Shown here: in pieces, positions 1 through 8,694 of the stretch | Position numbering within the stretch: position 1 is the first letter of the stretch | How the letters are laid out: every line of letters begins with the position of its first letter | NCBI GenBank assembly: GCA_903844845.1 | Contig: CAIMVG010000007.1 | Span: 1 to 32,346, forward strand | Origin: an uncultured Dehalococcoidia bacterium | Lineage (GTDB): Bacteria > Chloroflexota > Dehalococcoidia > Dehalococcoidales > UBA1222 | Length of the DNA: 32,346 nt | Reading direction: 5' to 3' | The notes under the pieces: generated by a model | What the model was told of the DNA's origin: nothing | Seen by the model: only the letters and a program-made list of their open reading frames with translations | Database searches by the model: none | Position numbers and translations under genes: made by a program

Positions 1-1690
1 CAAGCTTGCCGTCTGCAGCGGCCTTGACGATCTTGTCCGTTTCCGAAAGCAGATCTGCCATCATCTCGACCATTTTGTTGAGGTTGGTCTTGATGATGTT
101 GTACTGCCCCTTGTATTCGGTCGTGATAACCGGGGGAATGATTCCTTTGGATACCTTGTCGACATAGTCGGCGGTAACGTTGAGCGGGTTCACGATGTTG
201 GTGATAGTATCGTTAACACCACTCACCAGCTGGTGCCATCCGCCTACGAATTTGCCCGCGTTGGCGCGTTCGTCAAGCTTCCCGTCTGCAGCGGCCTTGA
301 CAATCTTGTCCGTTTCCGAAAGCAGATCTGACATCATCTGAACCACATTGTTGAGATTGTTTTTGATGACATTGAAATCACCGTTGTAATTATCGGTGAT
401 TTTGGCGGGGATAACGCCCTTGGAGATATCGTCCACATATTTCGCAGCGACATTTAAAGGCCCGATGACGGAATCGAGTGTCTGGTTGACACCCTCAACT
501 ACCTTGCGGAAATCACCCCAGTGTTTGGTGGCGTCGGCACGAGTCGCCAGCTTGCCTTCTATAGCTGCTTTGGACAGCAAACCGGCGTCCGCTACCAGAT
601 TGTTCACCGCGTCGATGCACTGGTTAAGGTTGTTCTTGATGGAATTAAAGTCGCCGTTGTAGGTGTCGGAGATCTTAGCGGGTATATTGCCCTTGGAAAT
701 GTCGTCGACATACTTGGCGGCTACATTCAGGGGACCGATGACAGCGTCCAGTGTCTGGTTGACGCCCTCAACTACCTTGCGGAAGTCGCCATAGTGCTTC
801 GAGGCGTCGGCGCGCGTCGCCAATTTGCCTTCCACGGCGGCCTTCGACAGCATCCCGGCATCTTCGACCAGCTTGTTAACAGCGTCGATACACTGGTTAA
901 GGTTGTTCTTGATGGTATTGAAGTCGCCGTTGTAGGTATCAGTTATCTTCGCAGGAATATTGCCTTTCGAGATATCGTCTACATACTTGGCGGCAACGTT
1001 AAGAGGACCGATGACGGCATCGAGTGTCTGGTTGACGCCTTCCACTATCTGGCGGAAGTCGCCCTGGTGCTTGGAAGCGTCGGCGCGCGTCGCAAGTTTT
1101 CCTTCGACCGCGGCTTTAGACAGCATCCCGGCGTCGCCAACCATCTTGTTGACAGCGTCGATGCACTGGTTGAGGTTGTTTTTTATGGTGTTGAAGTCGC
1201 CGTTGTACTTGTCAACGATCTTGGCAGGGATGTTGCCTTTGGAGATCTTGTCCACGTAGTCGGCGGCTACATTAAGGGGACCGATCACCGCGTCCAGGCA
1301 GTCATCCACGCCCTGCACGATCTTGCGGAAGTCACCCTGATGTTTAGAAGCATCGGCGCGAGTCGCCAGTTTACCTTCCACTGCAGCCTTCGACAGCATC
1401 CCGGCATCTTCGACCAGCTTGTTGACAGCGTCGATGCACTGGTTGAGGTTGTTCTTAATGGTATTGAAGTCGCCGTTGTAGGTATCGGTTATCTTCGCAG
1501 GGATATTCCCTTTCGAGATGTCGTCTACATACTTGGCGGCAACGTTAAGCGGACCGATAACAGAATCAAGTGTCTGGTTGACCCCTTCCACGATCTTGCG
1601 GAAATCACCCTGATGCTTCGAAGCGTCGGCACGCGTGGCCAACCTGCCCTCGACGGCGGCCTTGGAGAGCACATTAGCGTCTACTATTAA
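1..1690 (-). repeat. Tandem 273-bp coding repeat (91-residue di-HAMP unit)
   Basis: Equivalent bases of the motif around GGTTGAGGTTGTT fall near 75, 348, 621, 894, 1167 and 1440, a strict period of 273 bp. The units between about 600 and 1690 are nearly identical at the DNA level, with mostly third-position differences, for example when the stretch at 880-1040 is compared with 1400-1560. Units closer to the left edge are more diverged (VVQMMSDLLSETDKIVKAAA replaces the usual sequence). This suggests recent expansion or homogenisation of the central units. Confidence 0.92.
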
Positions 1691-1993
1691 AGCCTTGGTA
1701 TTGGTGCGCAAACGCTCGATATTGTCATTGATAAAGGCTTTTTTGCCAGGAAATTTCTCGAGAGGCGCTTCAAAATTGCCATTGGCAAATTCAGCGACAC
1801 AAGCCATCGCTTTCTTCTTGACCGCAATATGGCTGGCAACTACTTCATTGATAGATTTAGCAATATTGGCATAGGCACCCTGGAATTTCTCCACAGGGAT
1901 GAACGCATCGATTTCACCTCTGTTGTGCTCTTCCAGCATGTGATTTGTTTCGTATTCCAGTAATTTGATAGCATTTGTTCTATTGAAAGCCAT
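1..1993 (-). CDS. Poly-HAMP signalling protein, N-terminal part (runs off the left edge)
   Basis: The minus strand reads open from an ATG at 1993 to the window edge (about 664 codons), preceded by AAGGAG eight bases upstream. The first ~100 residues (starting MAFNRTNAIKLLEYETNQML) contain no membrane segment. They are followed by units of exactly 91 residues. Each unit holds two HAMP-like helical pairs, one with the core IGPLNVAAKYVDDISKGNIP and one with the core LSKAAVEGKLATRADASK. Six full units and part of a seventh lie in the window. HAMP domains relay conformational signals between sensor and output modules. Long soluble poly-HAMP arrays with ~90-residue periodicity are known in hybrid kinases (fungal Nik1 type) and in some chemoreceptors. 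The output domain (kinase or methyl-accepting) is not visible, so the class is undecided. The membership in HAMP is a confident call; the role in the cell is inference from the neighbouring kinases. Confidence 0.88.
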   Translation of the reverse strand, partial: MAFNRTNAIKLLEYETNHMLEEHNRGEIDAFIPVEKFQGAYANIAKSINEVVASHIAVKKKAMACVAEFANGNFEAPLEKFPGKKAFINDNIERLRTNTKALIVDANVLSKAAVEGRLATRADASKHQGDFRKIVEGVNQTLDSVIGPLNVAAKYVDDISKGNIPAKITDTYNGDFNTIKNNLNQCIDAVNKLVEDAGMLSKAAVEGKLATRADASKHQGDFRKIVQGVDDCLDAVIGPLNVAADYVDKISKGNIPAKIVDKYNGDFNTIKNNLNQCIDAVNKMVGDAGMLSKAAVEGKLATRADASKHQGDFRQIVEGVNQTLDAVIGPLNVAAKYVDDISKGNIPAKITDTYNGDFNTIKNNLNQCIDAVNKLVEDAGMLSKAAVEGKLATRADASKHYGDFRKVVEGVNQTLDAVIGPLNVAAKYVDDISKGNIPAKISDTYNGDFNSIKNNLNQCIDAVNNLVADAGLLSKAAIEGKLATRADATKHWGDFRKVVEGVNQTLDSVIGPLNVAAKYVDDISKGVIPAKITDNYNGDFNVIKNNLNNVVQMMSDLLSETDKIVKAAADGKLDERANAGKFVGGWHQLVSGVNDTITNIVNPLNVTADYVDKVSKGIIPPVITTEYKGQYNIIKTNLNKMVEMMADLLSETDKIVKAAADGKL

Positions 1994-2476
1994 CTTTTAT
2001 TCTCCTTTTTTTTTAGATGTTATTTTAATTCCTGAATAACAAACGCGAAGGTTGGGGACTAACTCATCTATCTCATGGCCTCCTTCTGGTCCCGGTGGTA
2101 ACCAGTTTTGTGAAAATGTTATTCAATTTCCCTGAAATTATTGGACTTACATAGAAGCCGGTACAGGCGTTGCACACAGCCCTTCGGCATCAGTTACATT
2201 GATACCAACGTTCTTAGCTCGGCTGGTCGGAATCATTCTCTGCTAAGTGCATTCTTACCCCCCGTAATACTTATTTGTTTTGATTTGGTATTTGTTTTAT
2301 CTGATATTGTGGGGCACATGAGAGGTCCAGATAAGGCGAAATGGTGCCTTTGTTCCAGTACTTCTAGGTTGGTCGATATGGTACTTAAGGTTTACCGGTT
2401 GACCCAAAATTCATATTCCGGGTTTAAGGTTTCATCTAGAAGAATTCACGAGATCTTTTAAAACGGGCTTTTTTGG
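1994..2476. other. Intergenic region between divergent poly-HAMP and DUF5658 genes
   Basis: This is about 480 bases without a gene I can support. The part next to 1993 holds the A-rich leader and ribosome binding site of the poly-HAMP gene. An open frame at 2141-2461 (plus) has no recognisable domain and no good ribosome binding site. No repeat, tRNA or hairpin of note was seen. Confidence 0.6.
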
Positions 2477-2505
2477 TTGATGATTTGGCCCGGAAAGCTT
2501 ATTAT
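2477..2505 (+). promoter_or_regulatory. Sigma-70-type promoter of the DUF5658 gene
   Basis: TTGATG at 2477-2482 and TATTAT at 2500-2505 are separated by 17 bases. The predicted transcription start near 2512 lies downstream of the TTG at 2473, which argues for the ATG at 2539 as the true start of the gene. Confidence 0.55.
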
Positions 2506-2538
2506 ATTGGTCTATACAGACAACCTGAATGGCCCAAA

Positions 2539-2919
2539 ATGTTTAGAAGATCTGCCAATCCAGCCAATTTTTGTTTAGCCGAGGATAATACCGGAGGCCT
2601 CTCGCCACGTTTTAATCCCAAAACCCAACTATTCAACATCCTGGCTTTTCCCGCGGCAATTTTTAGCCTGAGCGACGCTTTTTTGACACGTTACCTTGTG
2701 GGCATAGGCCGTGTGAGAGAAGGTAATCCGATGATGGCCAAATTGCTTGCAGATAACCAGTTCCTCTGGTTTAAAGTGATCGGGGTGGGTTTGTGCATGG
2801 GGCTCTTATGGAAAGTTTCGATGCGTTTCCCACGATTGGCAGGCTGGACGGCCCTGTTCATTACGGCGTTTTATTGCGGTGTGCTGATTTGGAATTCAAG
2901 CGTCCTTGCCACTACCTGA
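2539..2919 (+). CDS. DUF5658 family small membrane protein
   Basis: The 126-residue protein starts at ATG 2539; the frame stays open up to a TTG at 2473, but a good promoter lies inside that extension. After about 30 polar residues come three to four hydrophobic helices. The motif D-A-F-L-T-R-Y followed by R-E-G-N-P-M-M-A and then F-x-W-F-K matches the DUF5658 pattern (Asp-Thr in the first helix, E-x-N-P loop, Lys in the next helix). The family is widespread in bacteria and has no established function. Its 3' end overlaps the end of the convergent hybrid kinase gene by 24 bases. No ribosome binding site is obvious before the chosen start, so the exact N-terminus is uncertain. Confidence 0.75.
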   Translation: MFRRSANPANFCLAEDNTGGLSPRFNPKTQLFNILAFPAAIFSLSDAFLTRYLVGIGRVREGNPMMAKLLADNQFLWFKVIGVGLCMGLLWKVSMRFPRLAGWTALFITAFYCGVLIWNSSVLATT

Positions 2920-5331
2920 TTTGACCTGGCCCAAATAGGTTATAGTACTTTTAAGAATATCTTCTCGAAGCATTTCCTCAGTTTTGATTTTCGAATTCCC
3001 GGCAATCGTCGATTCAACCTGCTGCCGTAGTTCCCGAATCCCGAAGGGTTTCGCGATAAAAGGCAAATTGTTTTCCGTGAGGAAAGAACGGTTACGTTTC
3101 TCCGATAACCCACCGGTAAGGAATATGATTTTGCTGCGTATCCCGGGCTCGCACTCTACCAACTTGTAATATAAATCGATCCCATCGATTTCCGGCATCC
3201 GGATATCCGCCAGGATAAGGTCGAATTTACGCTTTCTGCATTCCTCAAGAGCGGTCCGTGCGTCAGCCACAGCCTCCACGGAATATCCTTCCCTCGAAAG
3301 AACCCGGTTTATCATGAGCCGGATCGACAACTCATCATCGATGACCAGAACGCTCGCTCCAAGTTGTGGGAGGGGGAGAGCTTGAAGAGGCACCGTACAG
3401 TCTGGTGAGTTCTGGATGCCTGTCGGCAGTTCAATGATGAAACAGGCACCATGTCCATAGAGGCTCCGGGCAAAGATCCTTCCACCATGGTCAGAGATAA
3501 TGCTCCGGCTAACACCGAGGCCCAAGCCGTTGCCTCCATCCTCCGTTCGAGTCGTGAAAAAAGTATCAAATATCCTTTCGATGTTCTCTTCAACTATGCC
3601 CGGGCCATTATCGGTGATCCTTATTACTATTCGATCGCCTTCGGAGGAAGTTCTAATAAAAAGCTTCCCTCCCTTGTGCTTTTCAAACATCGCTTGCTCG
3701 GCATTGATTATGATATTTAATAGAACCTGTTCTATCTGCGCGGAATCCAAAACAGCCAGCGGTAGGGCGGCGCACAAATTGGTTTTCACGACAATATTAT
3801 TCAGATATAACTCATGCGAGCGCATTTTTACCACGAGAGAAACCAGGGAATTTATGTCAACAGGCCTTCTCTCTTCTTTTCGATGCCTTGCAAACGAGAA
3901 TAACTTCTGCACAACACCAGCAGCTCGCTGGGCACTATGGTGGATGATCTCCAAATTCTCCTTGATATCTTCAGATACCTCAGCTTGTCTTAAGAGTTCC
4001 GAGAAACCTATCACGCTGGTAAGCGGGTTGTTCATTTCATGAGCAACAGTCGCAGCCAGTTCGCCTATCGCCGCCATACGGCTGGCCTGTGCAAGCTCTT
4101 GCTGCATCTTGCGTTCCTTAAATTCGGCCTGTACCCGTACAGTGACATCATGAAGCAGAACCACAAACCTTGACTTACTTCCTTCATGGTCTGCGACAGG
4201 GGAACATTTGATAACGAAATGTCTTCCGAGGCGATTATTGTATTCTTCGATGGAGATCGGCTTGCCAATTGCCAGAGATTCACAGAAAATATGAGCTCCC
4301 GGCGAAAGGGTCCCGGAATGTACCGCCCTGTTAAGGAATTGCCCCTTCAGTTCCTGTTTCGTCCCAGAAAGTAGCCTTTCTGCGCTATTATTGAGATTCC
4401 GTATACGAAAATCCGAGCCGATGATGAACATTGCGTCTTCGAGAGAATTGAACGACCCGCGCCAGTCAGAATTAGCTTCTTCGAGTTCCGCGGCAAATCG
4501 TTTCCGCTCCTTGACCTCTTCCATTAGTGAATTCGAAACACGTATATATTCTCCTGACACAAAAATAAAAACGGAGATGAAAACGGCAACGCGCATGCCT
4601 TGCCAGAACCACCACACAATCCCCCATGGTGACGCTATTTGTGCCGCTATATTACCCTGGAAAATAAATATCAGCACTGCAGCTATCGGAAGCAGATCGA
4701 GACTTCCAGTTTTTCGGTGGTACACAAAAAGGCTCGATCCCGCAAAACATAAAACACTCACGATTAACCCGTAGACGGACCACCCCAATCCTGTGAAAAT
4801 ATTATTTGCTGAAAGTGCCGGCCATGCACTTGAAAATTTCAGTATAATGCCGCAAATCAAGGCTGAGATAACAGCAGCTCCAATCAAAACCGGTGCGGCG
4901 TTTTTTTTCCCGGCAGATCCAGAAGTGTTCCCATTGCATTTCTGCCGGGCGAGGATATACCCGGTTGCAAGCAGACCGCCTGTCATCCCAGAAAAAAACT
5001 TCAGCCACAAGAATTGGGACGCTTCCGGAGTTATGAACAAAAAGAATCCTTCAGTGACGCTCATTGTGACCAGAGCGGCGCTGAAGTACAGGACACCCCG
5101 GTGCCTGCCATACCGGGCCAGTAGAAAGATAGAGAGCAGAACCATCGCGGAAGAACCCAGCATATCTACAACGCTGAATGGAACCTCCGCCCTCCAGAAG
5201 AAATTGGGCCAAATAAGGAGAAGCAGGGCCATAAGACATATAGGCACTGTTAATACTAAAAGCAAAAGGACTGACTGCCTATCGATTAGATGTTTTTGGC
5301 TGTTGGCATTGATCATTTCGTCGCGATCCAT
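2896..5331 (-). CDS. Membrane-bound hybrid sensor histidine kinase (PAS-HisKA-HATPase-receiver)
   Basis: I chose ATG 5331 because GAGGAGG sits six bases before it; an in-frame ATG at 5361 would add ten residues. In the longer numbering, residues 30-275 hold about seven hydrophobic helices (a MASE-like membrane sensor), 300-410 a PAS domain, and 425-490 the dimerisation domain with phospho-accepting His441 in VAHEMNNPL. Residues 535-645 form the ATPase domain (N-box Asn553, DNGPGI at 584, GLGLG at 612). A receiver follows at about 670-790 with Asp719 in LADIRMPEIDG, Thr749 and Lys771, then a ~30-residue tail. All catalytic residues are present. The kinase would autophosphorylate on His441 and pass phosphate to its own receiver. 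It lies 54 bases downstream of a NarL-type regulator on the same strand and is probably co-transcribed, so phosphorelay to that regulator is plausible but not shown. Confidence 0.9.
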   Translation of the reverse strand: MDRDEMINANSQKHLIDRQSVLLLLVLTVPICLMALLLLIWPNFFWRAEVPFSVVDMLGSSAMVLLSIFLLARYGRHRGVLYFSAALVTMSVTEGFFLFITPEASQFLWLKFFSGMTGGLLATGYILARQKCNGNTSGSAGKKNAAPVLIGAAVISALICGIILKFSSAWPALSANNIFTGLGWSVYGLIVSVLCFAGSSLFVYHRKTGSLDLLPIAAVLIFIFQGNIAAQIASPWGIVWWFWQGMRVAVFISVFIFVSGEYIRVSNSLMEEVKERKRFAAELEEANSDWRGSFNSLEDAMFIIGSDFRIRNLNNSAERLLSGTKQELKGQFLNRAVHSGTLSPGAHIFCESLAIGKPISIEEYNNRLGRHFVIKCSPVADHEGSKSRFVVLLHDVTVRVQAEFKERKMQQELAQASRMAAIGELAATVAHEMNNPLTSVIGFSELLRQAEVSEDIKENLEIIHHSAQRAAGVVQKLFSFARHRKEERRPVDINSLVSLVVKMRSHELYLNNIVVKTNLCAALPLAVLDSAQIEQVLLNIIINAEQAMFEKHKGGKLFIRTSSEGDRIVIRITDNGPGIVEENIERIFDTFFTTRTEDGGNGLGLGVSRSIISDHGGRIFARSLYGHGACFIIELPTGIQNSPDCTVPLQALPLPQLGASVLVIDDELSIRLMINRVLSREGYSVEAVADARTALEECRKRKFDLILADIRMPEIDGIDLYYKLVECEPGIRSKIIFLTGGLSEKRNRSFLTENNLPFIAKPFGIRELRQQVESTIAGNSKIKTEEMLREDILKSTITYLGQVKSGSGKDA

Positions 5332-5385
5332 CCCCCGCCTCCTCAGGTTTGCCCACCCCATTTATTCTCCGGCAGGAGTTCAAGA

Positions 5386-6087
5386 TCAAGGGGAAATAAT
5401 CTTCCGCTTGATAGCTTCGGAGACTGCTTGCGCCCTATCATTAACATTCAACTTTTGAAGAATCTGGTATATTTCTCTCTTAAGAGTAGAGCGGCTTATG
5501 GACAACAAGGAGGCGATTTCATCTCCTCCGATACCCTCGGCGGTATATTTCAATATTGACCTCTGCCGGTGGGTGAGAACCGGATCGACGTTAGTGCGGG
5601 AAATACTGGTAAATCTTGCAACCAGGTCACGGGTCAGAGAAGGGGCTATCGGACAGAGCCCCTCACAGACCTGAAAGACCGCGCGGGTGATCTGTTCGGA
5701 GTCGCAATCTTTAAGAAGGTACCCTGAAGCCCCGGCTTCTATAGCGTCATTGACATAGTTTTCAGCGTAAAGCGTCAAAACAAGGACATTGACACTCGGT
5801 ACCGCGCGTTTAATCTCTCTAGTAGCAGCAATACCGTCCATCTTGGGCATCTTCAAATCCATGAGAACGACATCCGGCACCAGCCGTATGGCTTTCTTAA
5901 CCGCTTCTTCACCGTCGCCAGCTTCGTCCACGATCTTGATCGACCTCTCGACCTCGAGCATACGCCGCAGTCCCTCACGAACTACCTGGTGGTCATCAAC
6001 AATGAGAACACGAACTGTATTCTTTTCAGAACGCACCCCCGTAATAGCCTGCGTCCTTATATCGGTCAACAAACCCGCACTGTACAT
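5386..6087 (-). CDS. NarL/FixJ-family response regulator (copy 1)
   Basis: The 233-residue form starts at ATG 6087, six bases after AGAGG. A GTG at 6141 would add 18 residues without a good ribosome binding site. About 23 extra residues precede the receiver, which begins at VRVLIVDDH. The phospho-acceptor is Asp77 in LMDLKMPKMDG, with the conserved Thr (VLTLYAE) and Lys (YLLKD). A LuxR-type helix-turn-helix fills the last 60 residues (LTHRQRSILKYTAEGI, then ISRSTLKREI). It is a DNA-binding transcription regulator controlled by phosphorylation. It is closely similar along its whole length to the regulator at 6401-7057, including the unusual KREI in place of the common KNHV/KTHV in the recognition helix region. 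The likely partner is the hybrid kinase downstream. Confidence 0.9.
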   Translation of the reverse strand: MYSAGLLTDIRTQAITGVRSEKNTVRVLIVDDHQVVREGLRRMLEVERSIKIVDEAGDGEEAVKKAIRLVPDVVLMDLKMPKMDGIAATREIKRAVPSVNVLVLTLYAENYVNDAIEAGASGYLLKDCDSEQITRAVFQVCEGLCPIAPSLTRDLVARFTSISRTNVDPVLTHRQRSILKYTAEGIGGDEIASLLSISRSTLKREIYQILQKLNVNDRAQAVSEAIKRKIISP

Positions 6088-6343
6088 CTTTTTCCTCTTC
6101 CTTCCGGATGTAATTCCCCTTCGGATATCACATCTTCTCACACAGGACCTGGAGGAGTAAGGACTTATGAGTCATTGCTGATGGACTTTCCAGCCTGCAA
6201 ATTTTGGGCTGAGTGGGTTAGGGGGTTGGCCTATAGTAGAAGGGGTCAAACAGTGATACAGGCATTGATTTCGCCCCTTCCGGCACGACTCTGGCTGATA
6301 ACCGTTTAAAACATGAGGACTAGGTTACCTGTGGTAGGTCGGT
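6088..6343. other. Spacer between two signalling transcription units
   Basis: About 250 bases lie between the upstream operon terminator and the start of the copy-1 regulator. The region should hold the promoter for the regulator-hybrid kinase pair. On the minus strand I see a TTGACC near 6244-6249 and TATAG near 6231-6236, but their spacing is too short for a standard promoter, so none is called. Confidence 0.4.
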
Positions 6344-6374
6344 ATAAAAAAAGAGCCCCGTTTGCGGAGCTCTT
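6344..6374 (-). terminator. Intrinsic terminator of the five-gene kinase operon
   Basis: A ten-base-pair hairpin (arms 6351-6360 and 6365-6374, four-base loop) lies 27 bases past the stop of the copy-2 regulator. In the minus-strand transcript the only non-Watson-Crick pair is a G-U, and the stem runs into a U-rich tail (6346-6352). In the plus direction the same pair would be a C-A mismatch, so it fits minus-strand termination best. Confidence 0.8.
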
Positions 6375-6400
6375 TTTGAGTGAGCGAAATTAACGTGATG

Positions 6401-7057
6401 TTAAACGGCGGCTTTAATTAACTTTCTCTTCATGGCGATTGAAACTGCATGTGCTCGATCATTTACACCGAGTTTATCGAATATATGCCGTATTTCCCGT
6501 TTAACGGTCGATGGGCTGATAAAAAATTTTGCCCCGATCTCCTTGCTGCTGACTCCCTCGGAGATCAACTGCAACATCTCGGCTTGACGGGACGTCAACG
6601 CAAGGGCATTGTATTCAGAACGCTTGTTCAGGTCGTTTATCAACTGCCGTGTCAACGATGGGGCGATGGGATTGAGGCCATCGTATACCTGGCGAATAGC
6701 CATCATAATCAACTTTGAATCGCTATCTTTTAGAAGGTAACCCGAGGCACCCGCATCCAGAGCTTCTTCCACATAATCCTCGGCATAGAGGGTCAGAACG
6801 AGCACCTGCGTTCGGGGCAGACGCTGTTTGATCTCCCTGGTTGCCGTAATTCCATCCATGCCAGGCATTTTCAGATCCATGATTACAACATCAGGCATTA
6901 ATGCAACCGCCCGACTGATAGCCTCGACTCCGCTTTTTGCTTCGCCTATGACCTCAAGGGTATCGTCCAGCTCGAGTATGCGCCGAAGTCCCTCCCTCAC
7001 AACATTGTGGTCATCGACAATCAGGATCTTAATCTTAGGACTAAATGTTTTCTCCAA
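6401..7057 (-). CDS. NarL/FixJ-family response regulator (copy 2)
   Basis: I place the start at the TTG at 7057: AAGGAG lies six bases upstream, the product is 218 residues (usual for NarL types), and the gene then overlaps the end of the kinase gene by only 17 bases. The longest open frame (GTG 7135) would intrude about 95 bases into the kinase. The receiver begins at KILIVDDH, with Asp61 in IMDLKMPGMDG and Lys in YLLKD. A LuxR-type helix-turn-helix ends the protein (LTSRQAEMLQLISEGV, then ISPSTVKREI). It is the last gene of the operon and the natural partner of the NarX-type kinase translated just before it. The overlap suggests translational coupling that keeps kinase and regulator amounts matched. 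Confidence 0.9.
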   Translation of the reverse strand: MEKTFSPKIKILIVDDHNVVREGLRRILELDDTLEVIGEAKSGVEAISRAVALMPDVVIMDLKMPGMDGITATREIKQRLPRTQVLVLTLYAEDYVEEALDAGASGYLLKDSDSKLIMMAIRQVYDGLNPIAPSLTRQLINDLNKRSEYNALALTSRQAEMLQLISEGVSSKEIGAKFFISPSTVKREIRHIFDKLGVNDRAHAVSIAMKRKLIKAAV

Positions 7058-8681
7058 CGGTTTCTCCTTCCATCTGACTAATAACTGCAGGAAGCGTGAG
7101 GCACGCTTTTGTGCCCTTGCCTCTTGTACTGACAATGGTTAGTTTCGCACAAAGCAATTCTGCGCGTTCCCTCATCCCCACCATCCCTACATGCTCCAGT
7201 ATCACACCGGAATTATTGACGGAATCCAGATCGAATCCGATTCCGTCATCTTCAATCACGACCGTGAACCGATCTTCGGAATTCTGTAACAAAATACTCA
7301 CTGAGGTGGCCTGAGCATGTTTGTGGATGTTACTCAGAATCTCCTGGAGAATCCAGTACACATTTGTTTCCACGGCTTTGTCGAATCTGGGAGTAGGACC
7401 GTCTAGTTTCAGTACACATTCAATGCCTTCCATTTTCAATGCTTCAATCGACTGCGTTATAGCATTCACAAGTCCCAATCGAATCAGTAATTCGGGGCGA
7501 AGATCCGCGATTGCTCTACGCAACTCCCTGATACTATTTTGAAGCGTTTCTTTTACTCGTAACAGAGAATCGCCAACATCGTCCAGCTGGTTGCAACTGA
7601 TGAGCTGGTGGCAAGCGGATATGTCCAGCGCGGCCCCGACAAGCCATTGAGCTACCCCATCGTGTATCTCTGTGGCTACTCGTCGGCGTTCATTGGTTTG
7701 GGCGCTCCCGATTTCTTTAAGTAATTTTCCGACATAGTTCTGTTGCGTCCTCATATCCGCCGATAACGCATCATTCTCCATCCCCATTCCGAATTGACGA
7801 GTGAGCAAACTGGTAAATGCTGCGTCACTGGGTTTAAAACTGGAGTTGGTTTGGCTTTTTACCTGGTTGATTACACCCACAATTTCCCCTTTAACAATCA
7901 ACGGGGCGCAGAGCATACATTCAACCGAAGACTTCTTCATTAGACGAGCCAGTTCTGGTGGAGAGTTTGTCGGGGAATAAACCACGGCGGAACCATTGTC
8001 TATTTTCGTTATTTTTTCGCAAATAAAATTCCATGAAGGATTTGAAACCCCTTTTTCAGCACGGACGGAATATTTTCCGGTTACCGCATCTTTCAATAAA
8101 ACTGAGACGTAGCAGGGCTCGGTCCTGTTGCTAAGCAAATTCAGCAATTGAACGAAGGAATCATCCGATTTCCGCCAGAAAACCTGCTTCTCGTCTATCT
8201 CGGAGAAAGCACTGTTTCTTAGCGATTCCGATATCTGGTTTACACCATCGATCGTCTGGAGAACCGACTCTCCCAGCTGCCTGGAAGTAAAAGGCCGTAG
8301 TAAAAACGATCGGATCGCGCAGCACTTTGATTGGGCGGCAGCAGGCATATTTTGGGCATCCGTTACGATAAGAACACCTGTATCGGGGGGAAATTGAGCC
8401 AAAATCATATCAAGAAGTTCAGTCTCGTAAACGCTGATGATAACCAGCCTGGCTTTGATACCATGCGCGTTGGTGATGGCGTCGCCGAAATCAGCAAAAC
8501 AATCAACACGATAATGCATCTTCAGCAGAACCCTGGCAATCACTGCCCGCGCAATCTGGTCTCGCTCCACAACTATCACCTTCTCGCTATTGAATATTGC
8601 TTTCTTTTTTGCAGAGGAGCGAGCTGTTGTTTTGGAAACAACGTTAGCATTAACCCCGGATTCTTGATTTAAAGTCACCAT
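7041..8681 (-). CDS. NarX/DegS-type sensor histidine kinase with pseudo-receiver and GAF domain
   Basis: The 546-residue form starts at ATG 8681, 13 bases after the upstream gene; a TTG at 8723 would extend it into that gene. Residues ~33-145 resemble a receiver domain (VIVVERDQIARAVI at the start, FLLRPF near the end). The phospho-acceptor Asp is absent: the third strand reads LVIISVYETE. A GAF domain follows at ~175-310 (LCAPLIVKGEIVGVINQV). The HisKA_3 dimerisation helix has His340 in RRRVATEIHDGVAQ, and the ATPase domain has Asn451 (EILSNIHKHA) and EDDGIGFD at ~477. There are no membrane segments, so it is cytosolic. It would phosphorylate the NarL-type regulator encoded immediately downstream. 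The dead receiver may sense protein contacts instead of phosphate, which is an inference. Confidence 0.9.
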   Translation of the reverse strand: MVTLNQESGVNANVVSKTTARSSAKKKAIFNSEKVIVVERDQIARAVIARVLLKMHYRVDCFADFGDAITNAHGIKARLVIISVYETELLDMILAQFPPDTGVLIVTDAQNMPAAAQSKCCAIRSFLLRPFTSRQLGESVLQTIDGVNQISESLRNSAFSEIDEKQVFWRKSDDSFVQLLNLLSNRTEPCYVSVLLKDAVTGKYSVRAEKGVSNPSWNFICEKITKIDNGSAVVYSPTNSPPELARLMKKSSVECMLCAPLIVKGEIVGVINQVKSQTNSSFKPSDAAFTSLLTRQFGMGMENDALSADMRTQQNYVGKLLKEIGSAQTNERRRVATEIHDGVAQWLVGAALDISACHQLISCNQLDDVGDSLLRVKETLQNSIRELRRAIADLRPELLIRLGLVNAITQSIEALKMEGIECVLKLDGPTPRFDKAVETNVYWILQEILSNIHKHAQATSVSILLQNSEDRFTVVIEDDGIGFDLDSVNNSGVILEHVGMVGMRERAELLCAKLTIVSTRGKGTKACLTLPAVISQMEGETVGENI

Positions 8682-8694
8682 TGTTTTGTCTCTT

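Noticed and set aside
521-1690. 389-codon open frame on the plus strand
   Set aside because: It is the antisense of the poly-HAMP repeats; its own repetitive product mirrors the 273-bp units and it has no ribosome binding site or known domain.
2141-2461. 106-codon open frame between the poly-HAMP and DUF5658 genes
   Set aside because: No recognisable family, no good ribosome binding site, irregular composition; probably chance.
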